A stretch of DNA of 64,000 bases from CADEEN01 sp963751775 (GTDB lineage Bacteria > Pseudomonadota > Gammaproteobacteria > Burkholderiales > Burkholderiaceae_C): positions 434,001 through 498,000 of the forward strand of contig CAVVVW010000008.1 in the NCBI GenBank assembly GCA_963751775.1, in the 5' to 3' direction. Under the pieces are notes generated by a model that was not told the origin of the DNA, made no database searches, and worked only from the letters and a program-made list of their open reading frames with translations. Shown here one piece after another: positions 48,649-57,313 of the stretch. The translations under genes were made by a program, and so were the position numbers. How positions within the stretch are numbered: position 1 is the first letter of the stretch; the number at the start of each line of letters is the position of its first letter.

Positions 48649-50957
48649 TCAGCGGCCGCCGGAGAACAGGCGCAAGGCCGTGTCGAAAGTCCAGACGCGC
48701 CGGATCTCGATCACGTCGTAGTCCATCGCCAGGTCGCCCGGGAAAGGCTTGTACGGCGACAGCGCCATCACGATGCGTCGAACCGCGTTGTCGATGTCGG
48801 GCGATCCACTCGAGCGGTTGAACGTCACCGCCTCCACGCTGCCGTCGCTGCGCAACGCAACGGTGACGACCGGGTTCTCGTAGGGCCCGGTCTTGGCCTT
48901 CTTGAGCAGTTCGAATTCGGCATTCAACTCGATCTTCTGGCGCCAGCTCTCGGCATACATCATGGCAACGACGTCAGACTCCGTACGCCCGCTGAGCGTG
49001 CGGCGCCGGTTCCGGTTCGGCGTGGCAGCCTGCTGCGGCGCCGCGGACCCGATCGCGGCCGGCCGTTGACCCTGGGCCCCAACCGCCGGCGGCGCAACGG
49101 CACCTTCGGACGATTTGGCCGCGCCGGCCTGCGCCGAGTTCGCTGCCGGCGACTGCCCGCTTGCCGCAGCCGCCGGTTTGCCGCCGTCGCGTTGCGCGTC
49201 GCGTGCGACTTGGGCCGCTCTCTCGACAGCCTGTCTTTCTGCCGCCGCAGCGACTTCTGCCGCCGCCCGCGCTTCAGCCGCCAGCCGCTGGGCTATGACA
49301 CGAGCCGCTTCTTGCCGAGCCGCTTCTTGCCGGGCTGACTCCTGTCGAGCCGCCTCCTCCTGCAACGCCGCTTGCCGACGTGTTGCCTCTTGTCGCGCCG
49401 CCTCTTGTCGCGCCGCCTCTTGCCTTGCTGCTTCTTGCCGCGCCGCCTCCTGCCGCGCCGCCTCCTGCCGCGCTGCCTCCTGCCGCGCCGCCTCCTGTCG
49501 CGCCGCCTCTTGCCGCGCCGCCTCCTGTCGCGCCGCCTCCTGTCGCGCCGCCTCCTGTCGCGCCGCCTCCTGCCGCGCCGCCTCCTGCCGCTGTCTCGCC
49601 TGCTGCTCTTGCCGCGCCGCCTCTTGCCTTGCTGCTTCCTGCCGCGCCACTTCTTGCCGCGCTGCTTCCTGTCGTGCTGTCTCCTGGCGCGCCGCCGCGT
49701 CTTGCTTTGCCGCCGCTTCCTGTCGCGCGCTTCCTGCCGCGCCGCTTCCTGCCGCGCCGCCTCTTGCCTTGCTGCTTCCTGCCGCGCCACTTCTTGCCGC
49801 GCTGCTTCCTGTCGTGCTGTCTCCTGGCGCGCCGCCGCGTCTTGCTTTGCCGCCGCTTCCTGTCGCGCCGCTTCCTGCCGCGCCGCTTCCTGCCGCGCCG
49901 CCTCTTGCCGAGCTGCTTCCTGTCGTGCTGCCTCCTGCCGCGCCGCAGCGTCCTGCTTCGCTGCCGCGTCTTGCTTTGCCGCAGCTTCTAGTCGCGCCGC
50001 TTCCTGCCGCGCCGCCTCCTGTTGTGCTGCCTCTTGCCGCGCCGCAGCCTCCTGCCGAGCCGCCTCCTGCCGGGCCGCTTCTTGCCGAGCCGCCTCTTGC
50101 CGAGCCGCCTCTTGCCGAGCCGCCTCTTGCCGTGCCGCCTCCTGCCGTGCCGCCTCCTGCCGTGCCGCCTCCTGCCGTGCTGCCTCCTGCCGCGCTGCCT
50201 CCTGCCGCGCTGCCTCTTTCAGCGCCGCTTCCTGGACTGCCGACTCGTCGACCTTCGGCGCGCTGGCCGCCGCGGCCAGCTGCACAGGATTCGGCACGAA
50301 ACGAGGTGCAAGCTCTGGAACCTTGAATGACTCGACTTGCGTGTCTCTCTGCGCCAACAGTGGTATCTGGGGCAGCGGCTTGGCGAGCGCCGACGCCTGG
50401 CGCGATGGTGGTGGCTGCAGGGCCTTTGTCCTTGGCGTTAGCGGCACAGCGGGCCGAGCCAGAGGCGGTTTGGCTTGCGCTGCGCGTGCCTTTGGTGGCG
50501 CGCCAACCGCGGCACGCGGCGCAGGCAACACGGTGAAGCCTTCTTGCGCCACAGGCGCCTTCTTTGCCACCACTGGTTCACTGGGCCTTGGTGGCGCTGG
50601 CGGCACGGGCGGTCGACTGGGCGCAGCCGGTACCCTGGTGCGCCGTACGGGCGGCGCAGGCACAGGCTCGATGGCTGCCGCCCGCGGCGGGGTTGGCGCC
50701 AGCACCACATTGATGGCGGGCACCTGAAGCCTGCGCTCTTCCAGAGACGGGCGAGACGTCCGGCTGGCACCCGTGACATCGAAGCGAAGCGTCAGCAGGC
50801 TGGCGTGCACGGCCAGCGAAATGATGAACGCGGTGCGGATCGAAATCTTGCCGCGACGCAGGCGCCGCAGCCAGCGCGCACTCTTCGACGAGCGCCGATG
50901 AGAGCGCCTTCCAGTGCGGACTCGGGTGCGTGGACTTGGGTCGCCGGCAGGGGGCAT
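48649..50957 (-). CDS. TonB-like energy transducer with very long EAARQ repeat (frameshifted)
   Basis: The N-terminal part has a basic cytosolic tip, one membrane helix (TAFIISLAVHASLLTL) and a proline-rich region (PVPPAPPRPSEPV). It is followed by scores of EAARQ pentapeptide units that should form one long periplasmic helix, then a linker and a C-terminal TonB-fold domain (NPVVTVALRSDGSVEAVTFN, RRIVMALSPYKPFPGDLAMD). The frame breaks near 49729, where a C is missing relative to an identical copy of the region 140 bases away. The corrected protein is about 770 residues. Such proteins couple proton motive force to outer-membrane receptors; the long helix would span the periplasm. ATG 50957 has no purine-rich ribosome site, so the start is uncertain. 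Confidence 0.75.
49611..49868. repeat. 118-bp exact direct duplication in the EAARQ region
   Basis: Bases 49611-49728 and 49751-49868 are identical, offset by 140 bases. A 141-base offset would keep the frame (47 residues); the missing base lies right at the end of the first copy and creates the frameshift. Copies of this length in an already repetitive tract are prone to assembly collapse or slippage. Confidence 0.9.
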
Positions 50958-51156
50958 GGAGGAGTGTTACCGCACTGAAGGCGTTCGCTGTCATTATCCG
51001 GTGCATACCCATGCCACGATCCCAAGGCCCTGGCTTGGGTTAGGCTGCTCGGCCCGGAGCGCGGACCTGCGGCGAGCACCTCAACGCGTCGCGGCGTGGT
51101 TTCCACGCCGGCTGTTTCGAACTCTCACAAATGCCACTGCACAGCAGCCCTGATCG

Positions 51157-52461
51157 ATGACCTTCGCAATCCTGATTGCCGCATCCCTGGCGTTGCTGGC
51201 GCTGGCCTGGTTGGCGCGACAGCGTTGGCCACCGCACAGCGACGCCGCTGTGGCCGCGCCCGGCGGTGTCGCGGTCGCCGCATTGCGCCAGCAGCTCGAA
51301 CAACTGCGCAACCTGAACCAGTCAGGCGCACTCGACGACAGGCAATACGTCGAGGCGCGCCAGGATCTGGAACGGCGCATCGTCGATGCCGTCGTCAACT
51401 TGCCGGCGGCGTCCGAGAGCAGGCCCCGGCCGGCCCTGCCGCGGCTTGCCAGCCGCATGCTGACGTTGGCAGGAGTCGCCGCCCTGGTCGCGGCGGCGGC
51501 TACGGTCCTGTTCGAAAACGCGCAGGTCGTCCCACCTGACACGGACATGGCCGCCGCCGGTGCTTCCGCCCCTGACAATGGCCATGCGCTCACGTCCGGC
51601 CAGATCGACGCCATGCTCGACAAGCTGGCGTCGCGGCTGAAGGACAACCCGGCCGATGCCGACGGCTGGGCCATGCTCGGGCGGTCTTACGCCGTGCTGG
51701 GCCGTCACGCCGAGTCACTGCCGGCACTGAAGAAGGCCGTCGAGTTGCGGCCCAAGGACGCCACGCTTCTGGCCGACTATGCCGACGCGCTGGCCGTCAG
51801 CAATGGGCAGAACCTGGAGGGCGAACCGAGCCGGATGATCGAGCGCGCACTGGCCGTCGATCCGAACCACCTCAAGGCGCTTGCGCTGGCCGGCACGGCA
51901 GCCTTCAATCGCAAGGACTACGCTGGCGCGTTGCGCCACTGGGACAAGATGGTGCGGCTGGCGCCGTCGAGCGAAGCGGTCCAGCAAGTCCAGGCCGGCA
52001 TCGACGAAGCCCGCAAACTGGCCGGCGGCGCGGCGCCTGCGACAAGCGGCAAACCCGGCGCAGCGCGCGCCACAGTGCCGGCCAGCGCGGCAGCCAAGAC
52101 CGCTGCCGCCGGCAATGCGATCAGCGGCACGGTGAGCCTGGCGCCCGCGCTGCTCGCAAAGACCCGCCCCGAGGACACCTTGTTCGTCTTTGCACGCCCG
52201 GCGGAGGGCTCGCGCATGCCGCTGGCCATCCTGAAGAAGCAGGTCAAGGATCTGCCGCTGGCCTTCACGCTCGACGACAGCCTGGCCATGAGCCCGTCGG
52301 CCACCTTGTCGACGGCGCAGCGTGTGGTCGTCGGCGCGCGCATCAGCCGCACTGGCAACGCTGTGCCACAGGCGGGTGACATGCAAGGCCTCTCGGCACC
52401 GATGGCACCTGGCGCGTCCGGGCTGAAAATCCAGATCACCGAAGTCGTCGCCGGCCCCTGA
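51157..52461 (+). CDS. ccmI: CcmI/CycH-like cytochrome c biogenesis protein, full length
   Basis: The 434-residue protein has the two-helix CcmI head: MTFAILIAASLALLALAWLA, LRQQLEQLRNLNQSGALDDR with the conserved ARQDLERRIVDAV leucine-zipper-like segment, and LTLAGVAALVAAAATVLFEN. A TPR domain follows (AMLGRSYAVLGRHAESLPAL), and a C-terminal domain DTLFVFARPAEGSRMPLAIL to KIQITEVVAGP nearly the same as in the shorter protein at 43294. CcmI delivers apocytochrome c to the heme-lyase complex. No ccmABCDEFGH genes are in the window. Position divergent from the TonB-like gene and next to the electron-transfer genes suggests supply for the multiheme cytochromes. Confidence 0.9.
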   Translation: MTFAILIAASLALLALAWLARQRWPPHSDAAVAAPGGVAVAALRQQLEQLRNLNQSGALDDRQYVEARQDLERRIVDAVVNLPAASESRPRPALPRLASRMLTLAGVAALVAAAATVLFENAQVVPPDTDMAAAGASAPDNGHALTSGQIDAMLDKLASRLKDNPADADGWAMLGRSYAVLGRHAESLPALKKAVELRPKDATLLADYADALAVSNGQNLEGEPSRMIERALAVDPNHLKALALAGTAAFNRKDYAGALRHWDKMVRLAPSSEAVQQVQAGIDEARKLAGGAAPATSGKPGAARATVPASAAAKTAAAGNAISGTVSLAPALLAKTRPEDTLFVFARPAEGSRMPLAILKKQVKDLPLAFTLDDSLAMSPSATLSTAQRVVVGARISRTGNAVPQAGDMQGLSAPMAPGASGLKIQITEVVAGP

Positions 52462-52481
52462 GTCCGGTCAGCTCACCAACC

Positions 52482-53771
52482 ATGCTCTACATCGCCCTCT
52501 ACGCCGTCACCTTCCTCCTGGTCGTGGTCCTCTACGTGCGTCGCCAGCGGCGTATTCAGCGTGATCACGCAAGGCAGCTCCAGGAATCGATCGCGGCCGG
52601 CCTCGCCGAGCCACCGTCGTTGCACCCGGTGATCGACAACCGGATCTGCCTGGGCTCGGCTTCGTGCGTCACGGCCTGCCCGGAGGACGCCATCGGCATC
52701 GTCAACGGCAAGGCGGTGCTGATCAACGCGGCGCATTGCATCGGCCACGGCGCATGCCTGAGTTCGTGCCCGGTGGATGCGATCAAGCTCGTGTTCGGCA
52801 CCGAGGCGCGCGGCATCGACATTCCCAACGTGTCACCGCAATTCGAATCCAACGTGCCGGGTCTGTTCATCGCCGGTGAACTCGGCGGCATGGGGTTGAT
52901 CCGCAAGGCCGCCGAGCAGGGGCGCCAGGCGGTCGAAGTCCTGCGCAAGCGTGCGCGCGGTGCGCATGACCTCGACGTCGTGATCGTCGGCTGCGGCCCG
53001 GCCGGCCTGTCGGCCGGCCTGTCGTCGATCGAGCAAAAGCTGAAATACGTGCTCATCGAGCAGGAGGATTCGCTCGGCGGCTCGGTGTTCCACTACCCGC
53101 GCAACAAGATCGCCATGACCGCACCGGTGAAGCTGGCCCTGGTCGGCAAGATGCGCTTCGGCGAGGTGCAAAAGGAGCGCCTGCTCGAATTCTGGCAAGG
53201 CGTCGTCGCCAAGACCGGGCTGACGATCAACTTTCGTGAGGCCATGGAGGGCATCGACCGCGAAGGCGACGGCTTTGTCGTGCGCACCAACCGCAAAGCG
53301 TACCGTACGCGCAGTGTGCTGCTCGCGCTGGGCCGGCGCGGCTCGCCACGCAAGCTCGACGTGCCGGGCGAAGAGTCGCCCAAGGTGGTCTACCGGCTGA
53401 TCGACCCGAACCAGTACGACGGCCAGGCCGTGCTCGTCGTCGGCGGCGGCGACAGCGCACTCGAAGCGGCCATCGCGCTGAGCGAGCGCCCGGGCGTCGA
53501 AGTCACCTTGTCGTACCGCAGCGCCGCCTTCGGGCGCGTCAAGCAGAAGAATCGAGACTTGCTGGACAAGGCCCAGAAGGCGGACCGCGTACGCGTCGAA
53601 CTCGAGTCGACGGTGAAGAACATCGAGGAAAAGACGGTCAACCTGCAGACCAAGGGCGGCCCCGTATCGCTGCGCAACGACGCCGTCATCGTCTGTGCCG
53701 GCGGCCTGTTGCCCACGCCATTGCTGCAAAAGATCGGCATCGAGTTCGAGACCAAGCACGGCACGGCTTGA
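52482..53771 (+). CDS. Membrane-anchored FAD/4Fe-4S NAD(P)-type oxidoreductase
   Basis: A 429-residue protein with an N-terminal helix (LYIALYAVTFLLVVVLYVRR), a ferredoxin-like domain and a thioredoxin-reductase-like flavoprotein domain. The ferredoxin motifs are ICLGSASCVTACPEDAI and CIGHGACLSSCPVDAI: each has C-x5-C-x3-CP, with Ser or His where the second Cys of a standard site would be. The flavin part shows VIVGCGPAGLSAGLSSIEQK, a GELGGMGLIRKAAEQGRQAV segment and VLVVGGGDSALEAAIALSER. The family occurs near multiheme cytochromes and nitrogen-cycle genes. It could pass electrons between NAD(P)H or ferredoxin and the membrane chain. It lies 20 bases after the ccmI-like gene. Confidence 0.83.
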   Translation: MLYIALYAVTFLLVVVLYVRRQRRIQRDHARQLQESIAAGLAEPPSLHPVIDNRICLGSASCVTACPEDAIGIVNGKAVLINAAHCIGHGACLSSCPVDAIKLVFGTEARGIDIPNVSPQFESNVPGLFIAGELGGMGLIRKAAEQGRQAVEVLRKRARGAHDLDVVIVGCGPAGLSAGLSSIEQKLKYVLIEQEDSLGGSVFHYPRNKIAMTAPVKLALVGKMRFGEVQKERLLEFWQGVVAKTGLTINFREAMEGIDREGDGFVVRTNRKAYRTRSVLLALGRRGSPRKLDVPGEESPKVVYRLIDPNQYDGQAVLVVGGGDSALEAAIALSERPGVEVTLSYRSAAFGRVKQKNRDLLDKAQKADRVRVELESTVKNIEEKTVNLQTKGGPVSLRNDAVIVCAGGLLPTPLLQKIGIEFETKHGTA

Positions 53772-53864
53772 GCGCCGGCTGCGTGGTGGGGCGCTTGGCG
53801 CCCGCCGTCCCGGATCGCTGCGACGAGTTCAGTGGCCCCGAATCGAAGGTCGGGGCGTCACGGA

Positions 53865-54287
53865 CTATTTCACGCGCTGGATGTCGCTGCAGGCGCTCAT
53901 CGCGACCGACTTGTCGATTTTCGCCAGTTCCGACAATGCGGACTCGAAAGTCGACTTGAAGAGCCTCGTGTCCTTCACGTCGGCAACCATGCTTCTGCAT
54001 CCGGAGCATGACGGGTCGTTGCCAGTACCGGACGAGAGGTACTTCATGACGTCGACGACATCGATCTTCTTGCCCTCGGTGATCCGGTCGCAGTAGACGG
54101 CGACGGCCTGCAGGAACCCGAAGAATTCGATGGTCGCGGGCGAATTCGCATCGCGGCCGCCTTCGTTCTCGTGCGCATCGTGCCTATGCTCCTTCTCCTT
54201 CGCGGGCGAGTCGTCGGCATAGGCAATACCGGCCATCGAAAGTGCAAAGCACAAGCCCAAGATGTGACGCAATCGCATGGTGTCCAC
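53865..54287 (-). CDS. Small secreted hypothetical protein
   Basis: A 140-residue precursor (start at 54287 or at the ATG at 54278) with a signal peptide (LRHILGLCFALSMAGIAYAD), a His/Glu/Lys-rich segment (KEKEHRHDAHENEGGRD) that could bind metal, and a helical C-terminal part with four Cys: AVYCDRI, PSCSGCRSM and SACSDIQ. CSGC might be a redox or metal site. I do not recognise the family. It is convergent with the flavoprotein gene. Confidence 0.65.
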   Translation of the reverse strand: MDTMRLRHILGLCFALSMAGIAYADDSPAKEKEHRHDAHENEGGRDANSPATIEFFGFLQAVAVYCDRITEGKKIDVVDVMKYLSSGTGNDPSCSGCRSMVADVKDTRLFKSTFESALSELAKIDKSVAMSACSDIQRVK

Positions 54288-54464
54288 CTTCCTTTCCGCC
54301 TGCCCTCGGGCGAGGGCCAGTGAACAGAATAGGCAGCCAGATGCACACCGGCAGGCGGTGGCGCGCGTGTCGTGACTTCGATGACGTGAATTGTTGGCAA
54401 TACCATGCCTGATGCATTGTCTGCGCGCGTCTTGCCCGGATCCGACCGATCCGGCGTCGCGCGC

Positions 54465-55280
54465 TCAACGCAGTTGCATCAACTGCGCCGCCACCGCGGC
54501 GGCGATCACTTCGGGTTCCTTGCCGACGACGCCAGCGACACCAATCGGGCAGGTGATGAGCGCCAGTTCGGCCGCAGCAAAGCCACGCGCCTCGAGTCGG
54601 TGCCTGAAACTCGCCCACTTGCTCTTGCTGCCGATCAGGCCGACGAAGGGCAGGTCGGCGCGGTCGCGCTGACGCTGCAGGCAGGTGGCGACGATGTCGA
54701 GGTCCTCGGCGTGCGAAAAGCTCATGATCAGCACGCGCGAATGCGGCGCGAGGTCGGCCACCGCGGCCTGTACCGGCGCCGAATGCTCGGTCACGATCGA
54801 GCGCGGCAGGTCGGCCGGGAAGACCTCCTCGCGGCTGTCGACCCAGTGCACGCGCACCGGCAGCGGCTCGAGCGCACGTACGATGGCGTGGCCGACATGG
54901 CCGCCGCCGAACAGCGCGACGGGCATGCGCCGGGCGTCGGCGGTGGCCTGCAGGCGTGCATTTGCAGCGTCGGCGTCGGCCGCTTGCAGCGCCTCGAAAC
55001 GCAGCTGCACCACGCCACCACAGCATTGACCGAGCGACGGTCCGAGCGCAAAGCGTTGCAGTGGCGAAATGGCCTGGCCGGCCAATGCGCGCCTGGCGAT
55101 GGCGACCGCATCGAATTCGAGGTGGCCGCCGCCGATGCTGCCGACCAACGCGTCGGCAAACACCGCCATCCAGGCACCCGCCTCGCGCGGTGCCGAGCCC
55201 TGCGTCGACTCGACCGTGACCAGCACGGCCGGTTCACTGGCCAACCGCGCGGTGAAGGCGTCGATCGGCGCGCCGGCCAT
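54465..55280 (-). CDS. xdhC: Xanthine dehydrogenase accessory protein
   Basis: The 271-residue protein has the XdhC/CoxI motifs: VLVTVESTQGSAPREAGAWM, GSIGGGHLEFDAVAIARRAL, LGPSLGQCCGGVVQLRFE and a C-terminal Rossmann half (VALFGGGHVGHAIVRALEPL, LIGSKSKWASFRHRL, CPIGVAGVVGKEPEVIAAAV). It sulfurates the molybdenum cofactor and inserts it into xanthine dehydrogenase. xdhAB are not in the window. The gene follows a Bug receptor gene (4-base gap) and a hydroxyisourate hydrolase, so the strand is devoted to purine breakdown. Its need for Moco fits the nearby oxyanion importer only loosely. Confidence 0.93.
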   Translation of the reverse strand: MAGAPIDAFTARLASEPAVLVTVESTQGSAPREAGAWMAVFADALVGSIGGGHLEFDAVAIARRALAGQAISPLQRFALGPSLGQCCGGVVQLRFEALQAADADAANARLQATADARRMPVALFGGGHVGHAIVRALEPLPVRVHWVDSREEVFPADLPRSIVTEHSAPVQAAVADLAPHSRVLIMSFSHAEDLDIVATCLQRQRDRADLPFVGLIGSKSKWASFRHRLEARGFAAAELALITCPIGVAGVVGKEPEVIAAAVAAQLMQLR

Positions 55281-55284
55281 GCCC

Positions 55285-56244
55285 TTACGGCTTGATATCG
55301 GCCGCCTTGATCGCCGGCCCCCAATCGGTCACCTGCCGGGCAACGAACTGGCTGAATTCGGCACTGCCCATCTTTACGGCGGTGATGCCGAGCTCCTCGA
55401 ACTTCTTCACGATCGCCGGGTCGGCGACGATGTCGGCCAGCGCCTTGCCGAGCTTGTCGGTCACGTCCTTCGGCAGACCGGCCGGGCCGGAGACGCCGAA
55501 ATAGTTCTCCGCCACCAGTTGTGGGTAGCCCAGTTCGACCACCGTCGGCACGTCGGGCAACAGCGGCGAGCGTGTGCGCGTGGTCACCGCCAGGGCCTTG
55601 ATCTGGCCGGCCTTGACCATCGGCACGAAGGCCGTGATGACGTCGATGCCGACCGGAATCTGGCCGGAGATCAGGTCGGTCGTCATCGGTGCACCGCCGC
55701 GGTAGGGGATGTGCACCATGTTGATCTTCATCGCCGACTTGGTCATTTCGCCGACGATGTGCCCGATCGAGCCCGGGCCACCGCTGCCAAAGGTGTAGCC
55801 GGGCGCCGCCGCCGCAGTCGGCAGGTCCTTCAAGCTGGCCGGGCCGGATTTCGGGTTGGCCATCAGCAGCACCGGCGCCACGCCGAGCATGGCCACATGG
55901 GTGAACTGGGCGACCGGGTCGTACGGCAGCTTGGGCAGCGTGAACGGGCCGATCGAGGTCGGCGTCGAGTTCGACAGCATCAGGGTGTAGCCATCGGGCG
56001 CGGCGCGCACCACTTCGGCACCACCGATGGTGCCGCCGGCGCCGGGTTTGTTGTCGACCACCACCGCCTGGCCGAGCGCCTTGGCCAGTGGCTCGGCGAT
56101 GACACGCGCGACGATGTCGCTGGCGCCACCGGACGCAAAGGTGACGACGATGCGCACCGGCTTCTCGGGCCAGGCAGCGAGCGCCATGCTGGGCATGGCC
56201 ATGGCGACAACGGCCGCAACGAGCATCGAGCGACGAACGAACAT
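55285..56244 (-). CDS. Bug/TctC family periplasmic substrate-binding protein
   Basis: A 319-residue precursor (signal VRRSMLVAAVVAMAMPSMAL, cleavage after ALA) with the Bug motifs WPEKPVRIVVTFASGGASDI, NKPGAGGTIGGAEVVRAAPD, GPGSIGHIVGEMTKSAMKIN and HIPYRGGAPMTTDLISG. Start ATG 56244 has a GGAG site. It sits between xdhC and hydroxyisourate hydrolase; binding of a purine breakdown product such as allantoin, hypoxanthine or urate is possible but is inference. No TctAB membrane components are near. Confidence 0.91.
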   Translation of the reverse strand: MFVRRSMLVAAVVAMAMPSMALAAWPEKPVRIVVTFASGGASDIVARVIAEPLAKALGQAVVVDNKPGAGGTIGGAEVVRAAPDGYTLMLSNSTPTSIGPFTLPKLPYDPVAQFTHVAMLGVAPVLLMANPKSGPASLKDLPTAAAAPGYTFGSGGPGSIGHIVGEMTKSAMKINMVHIPYRGGAPMTTDLISGQIPVGIDVITAFVPMVKAGQIKALAVTTRTRSPLLPDVPTVVELGYPQLVAENYFGVSGPAGLPKDVTDKLGKALADIVADPAIVKKFEELGITAVKMGSAEFSQFVARQVTDWGPAIKAADIKP

Positions 56245-56293
56245 GGGGGTCTCCTCAGTGAGCGGAAGTTGGGAGCGTCGCAAGCAGCCGTGC

Positions 56294-56647
56294 CTAGCTG
56301 CCGCGGTAGGTGCTGAAGCTCCAGGGGCTCACCAGCAGCGGCACGTGGTAATGGCCCGCGACGTCGGCAATGCCGAAGTCGAGCGTCACCGTGTCGATGA
56401 ACGGCGGCTCGGGCAAGGCCGTGCCACGGGCACGGAAGTACGGCGCCACCTCGAACAGCAGGCGGTAGCGGCCGACCGCCATGGCCGCGGCATCGAGCAA
56501 AGGGCCGTCGCTGCGCCCATCGTGGTTGAGCGTGATACGCCGCAGCGTCACCGGGCCAGCGGCCTCGATGCGCTGCAGGGTGGCCACCATGCCGGCGGCG
56601 GCGCAGCCGTTGGCGGTGTCGAGTACATGGGTGCTGAGGTGGCCCAT
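56294..56647 (-). CDS. uraH: 5-hydroxyisourate hydrolase (transthyretin-like)
   Basis: The 117-residue protein starts MGHLSTHVLDTANGCAAAGM and ends FSTYRGS, the two signatures of the family. The histidine in STHVLD, the arginine in LRRITLNHDGRSDGPLL and the terminal YRGS make up the tetramer active site. It opens 5-hydroxyisourate to OHCU in the urate-to-allantoin route. No signal peptide, so cytosolic. A GTGTAT...ATACAC palindrome lies 35 bases upstream. Confidence 0.95.
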   Translation of the reverse strand: MGHLSTHVLDTANGCAAAGMVATLQRIEAAGPVTLRRITLNHDGRSDGPLLDAAAMAVGRYRLLFEVAPYFRARGTALPEPPFIDTVTLDFGIADVAGHYHVPLLVSPWSFSTYRGS

Positions 56648-56681
56648 CGGTTGGTCGTGCGGGATTGGTCGAAGGGAAAAA

Positions 56682-56703
56682 GTGTATACAGTTTGGCATA
56701 CAC
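56682..56703. promoter_or_regulatory. Operator-like palindrome upstream of uraH
   Basis: GTGTAT (56682-56687) and ATACAC (56698-56703) form a perfect 6-base inverted repeat with a 10-base spacer. TGTATAC-type half sites are typical of GntR (FCD branch) repressors in proteobacteria. It lies in the promoter region of uraH, with the putative outer-membrane gene ending 54 bases away. Confidence 0.6.
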
Positions 56704-56756
56704 GTCAATCGGGGCTGGCGGCAGCGGGCATGCGCAGCGCGCGAATCGCGCCGACC

Positions 56757-57313
56757 CTAGTGCAAGTCGTACGACAGCTGCAACATCAGCGCGGCGTCAC
56801 CCAGCAGGTGCACCGTCGCCGCGAAATGTGAATCGAATTGCCAGCCCATGCCGACCAATGCGCCCGGCGCAAAACCAGCGACGTTGAGGGCCACCTTGTC
56901 CTTGTACTTGCCCACGTAGCCATAGAGCACACCGGCCGACCACTGGAAGAACAGCGGCTCTTCGCCGAGCAAGCCCGGGTGACGGCGGCCGACATAGGCG
57001 TACGCGCTGGGTTGGCCGAACGAGTTGCTGAAGTATGAAAGCCCGGCAAGCCAGTCGTCGGGGCGCTGGCGCTCCGCGGCCAAGGCCCACACCGTCGGTG
57101 CTCGGCGCTGTAACGAAAATGCGGCGCGAACGGCGCAACGGCGAAGCGCCAGTAGCCTTCACCTTGCCAGGCTTCGGTATCGGTCACACTGTCCCATGCT
57201 CGCGCGAACACGCCCGGTTCGGCGGCCGGGGTCGCGGGTTCCGCGGCGCCAGCCAGGGCGCACCAGATGGACAAAAAAAGTGCCCCGACAGGGCGCCTGA
57301 GAAGGTAGGTCAT
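56757..57313 (-). CDS. Small outer-membrane barrel protein (frameshifted), family not certain
   Basis: The N terminus is a signal peptide (RPVGALFLSIWCALAGAAEP) followed by FARAWDSVTDTEAWQGEGYW and FAPHFRYSAEH. The frame breaks near 57105, where a missing C would restore TVWALAAERQRPDDWLAGLS, SAYAYVGRRHPGLLGEEPLF, FQWSAGVLYGYVGKYKDKVA and LMLQLSYDLH at the end. About 185 residues, alternating strands and aromatic C-terminal strand suggest an 8-strand barrel; a PagP-like acyltransferase is conceivable but I do not see its catalytic triad. The start codon overlaps the start of the divergent gene. Confidence 0.6.

Noticed and set aside
49115..50326. Plus-strand Cys/Ala/Leu/Arg-rich open frame of about 400 codons over the TonB-like gene.
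   Set aside because: It is the complement of the EAARQ tract; the minus-strand reading has a membrane helix and a TonB C-terminal domain.
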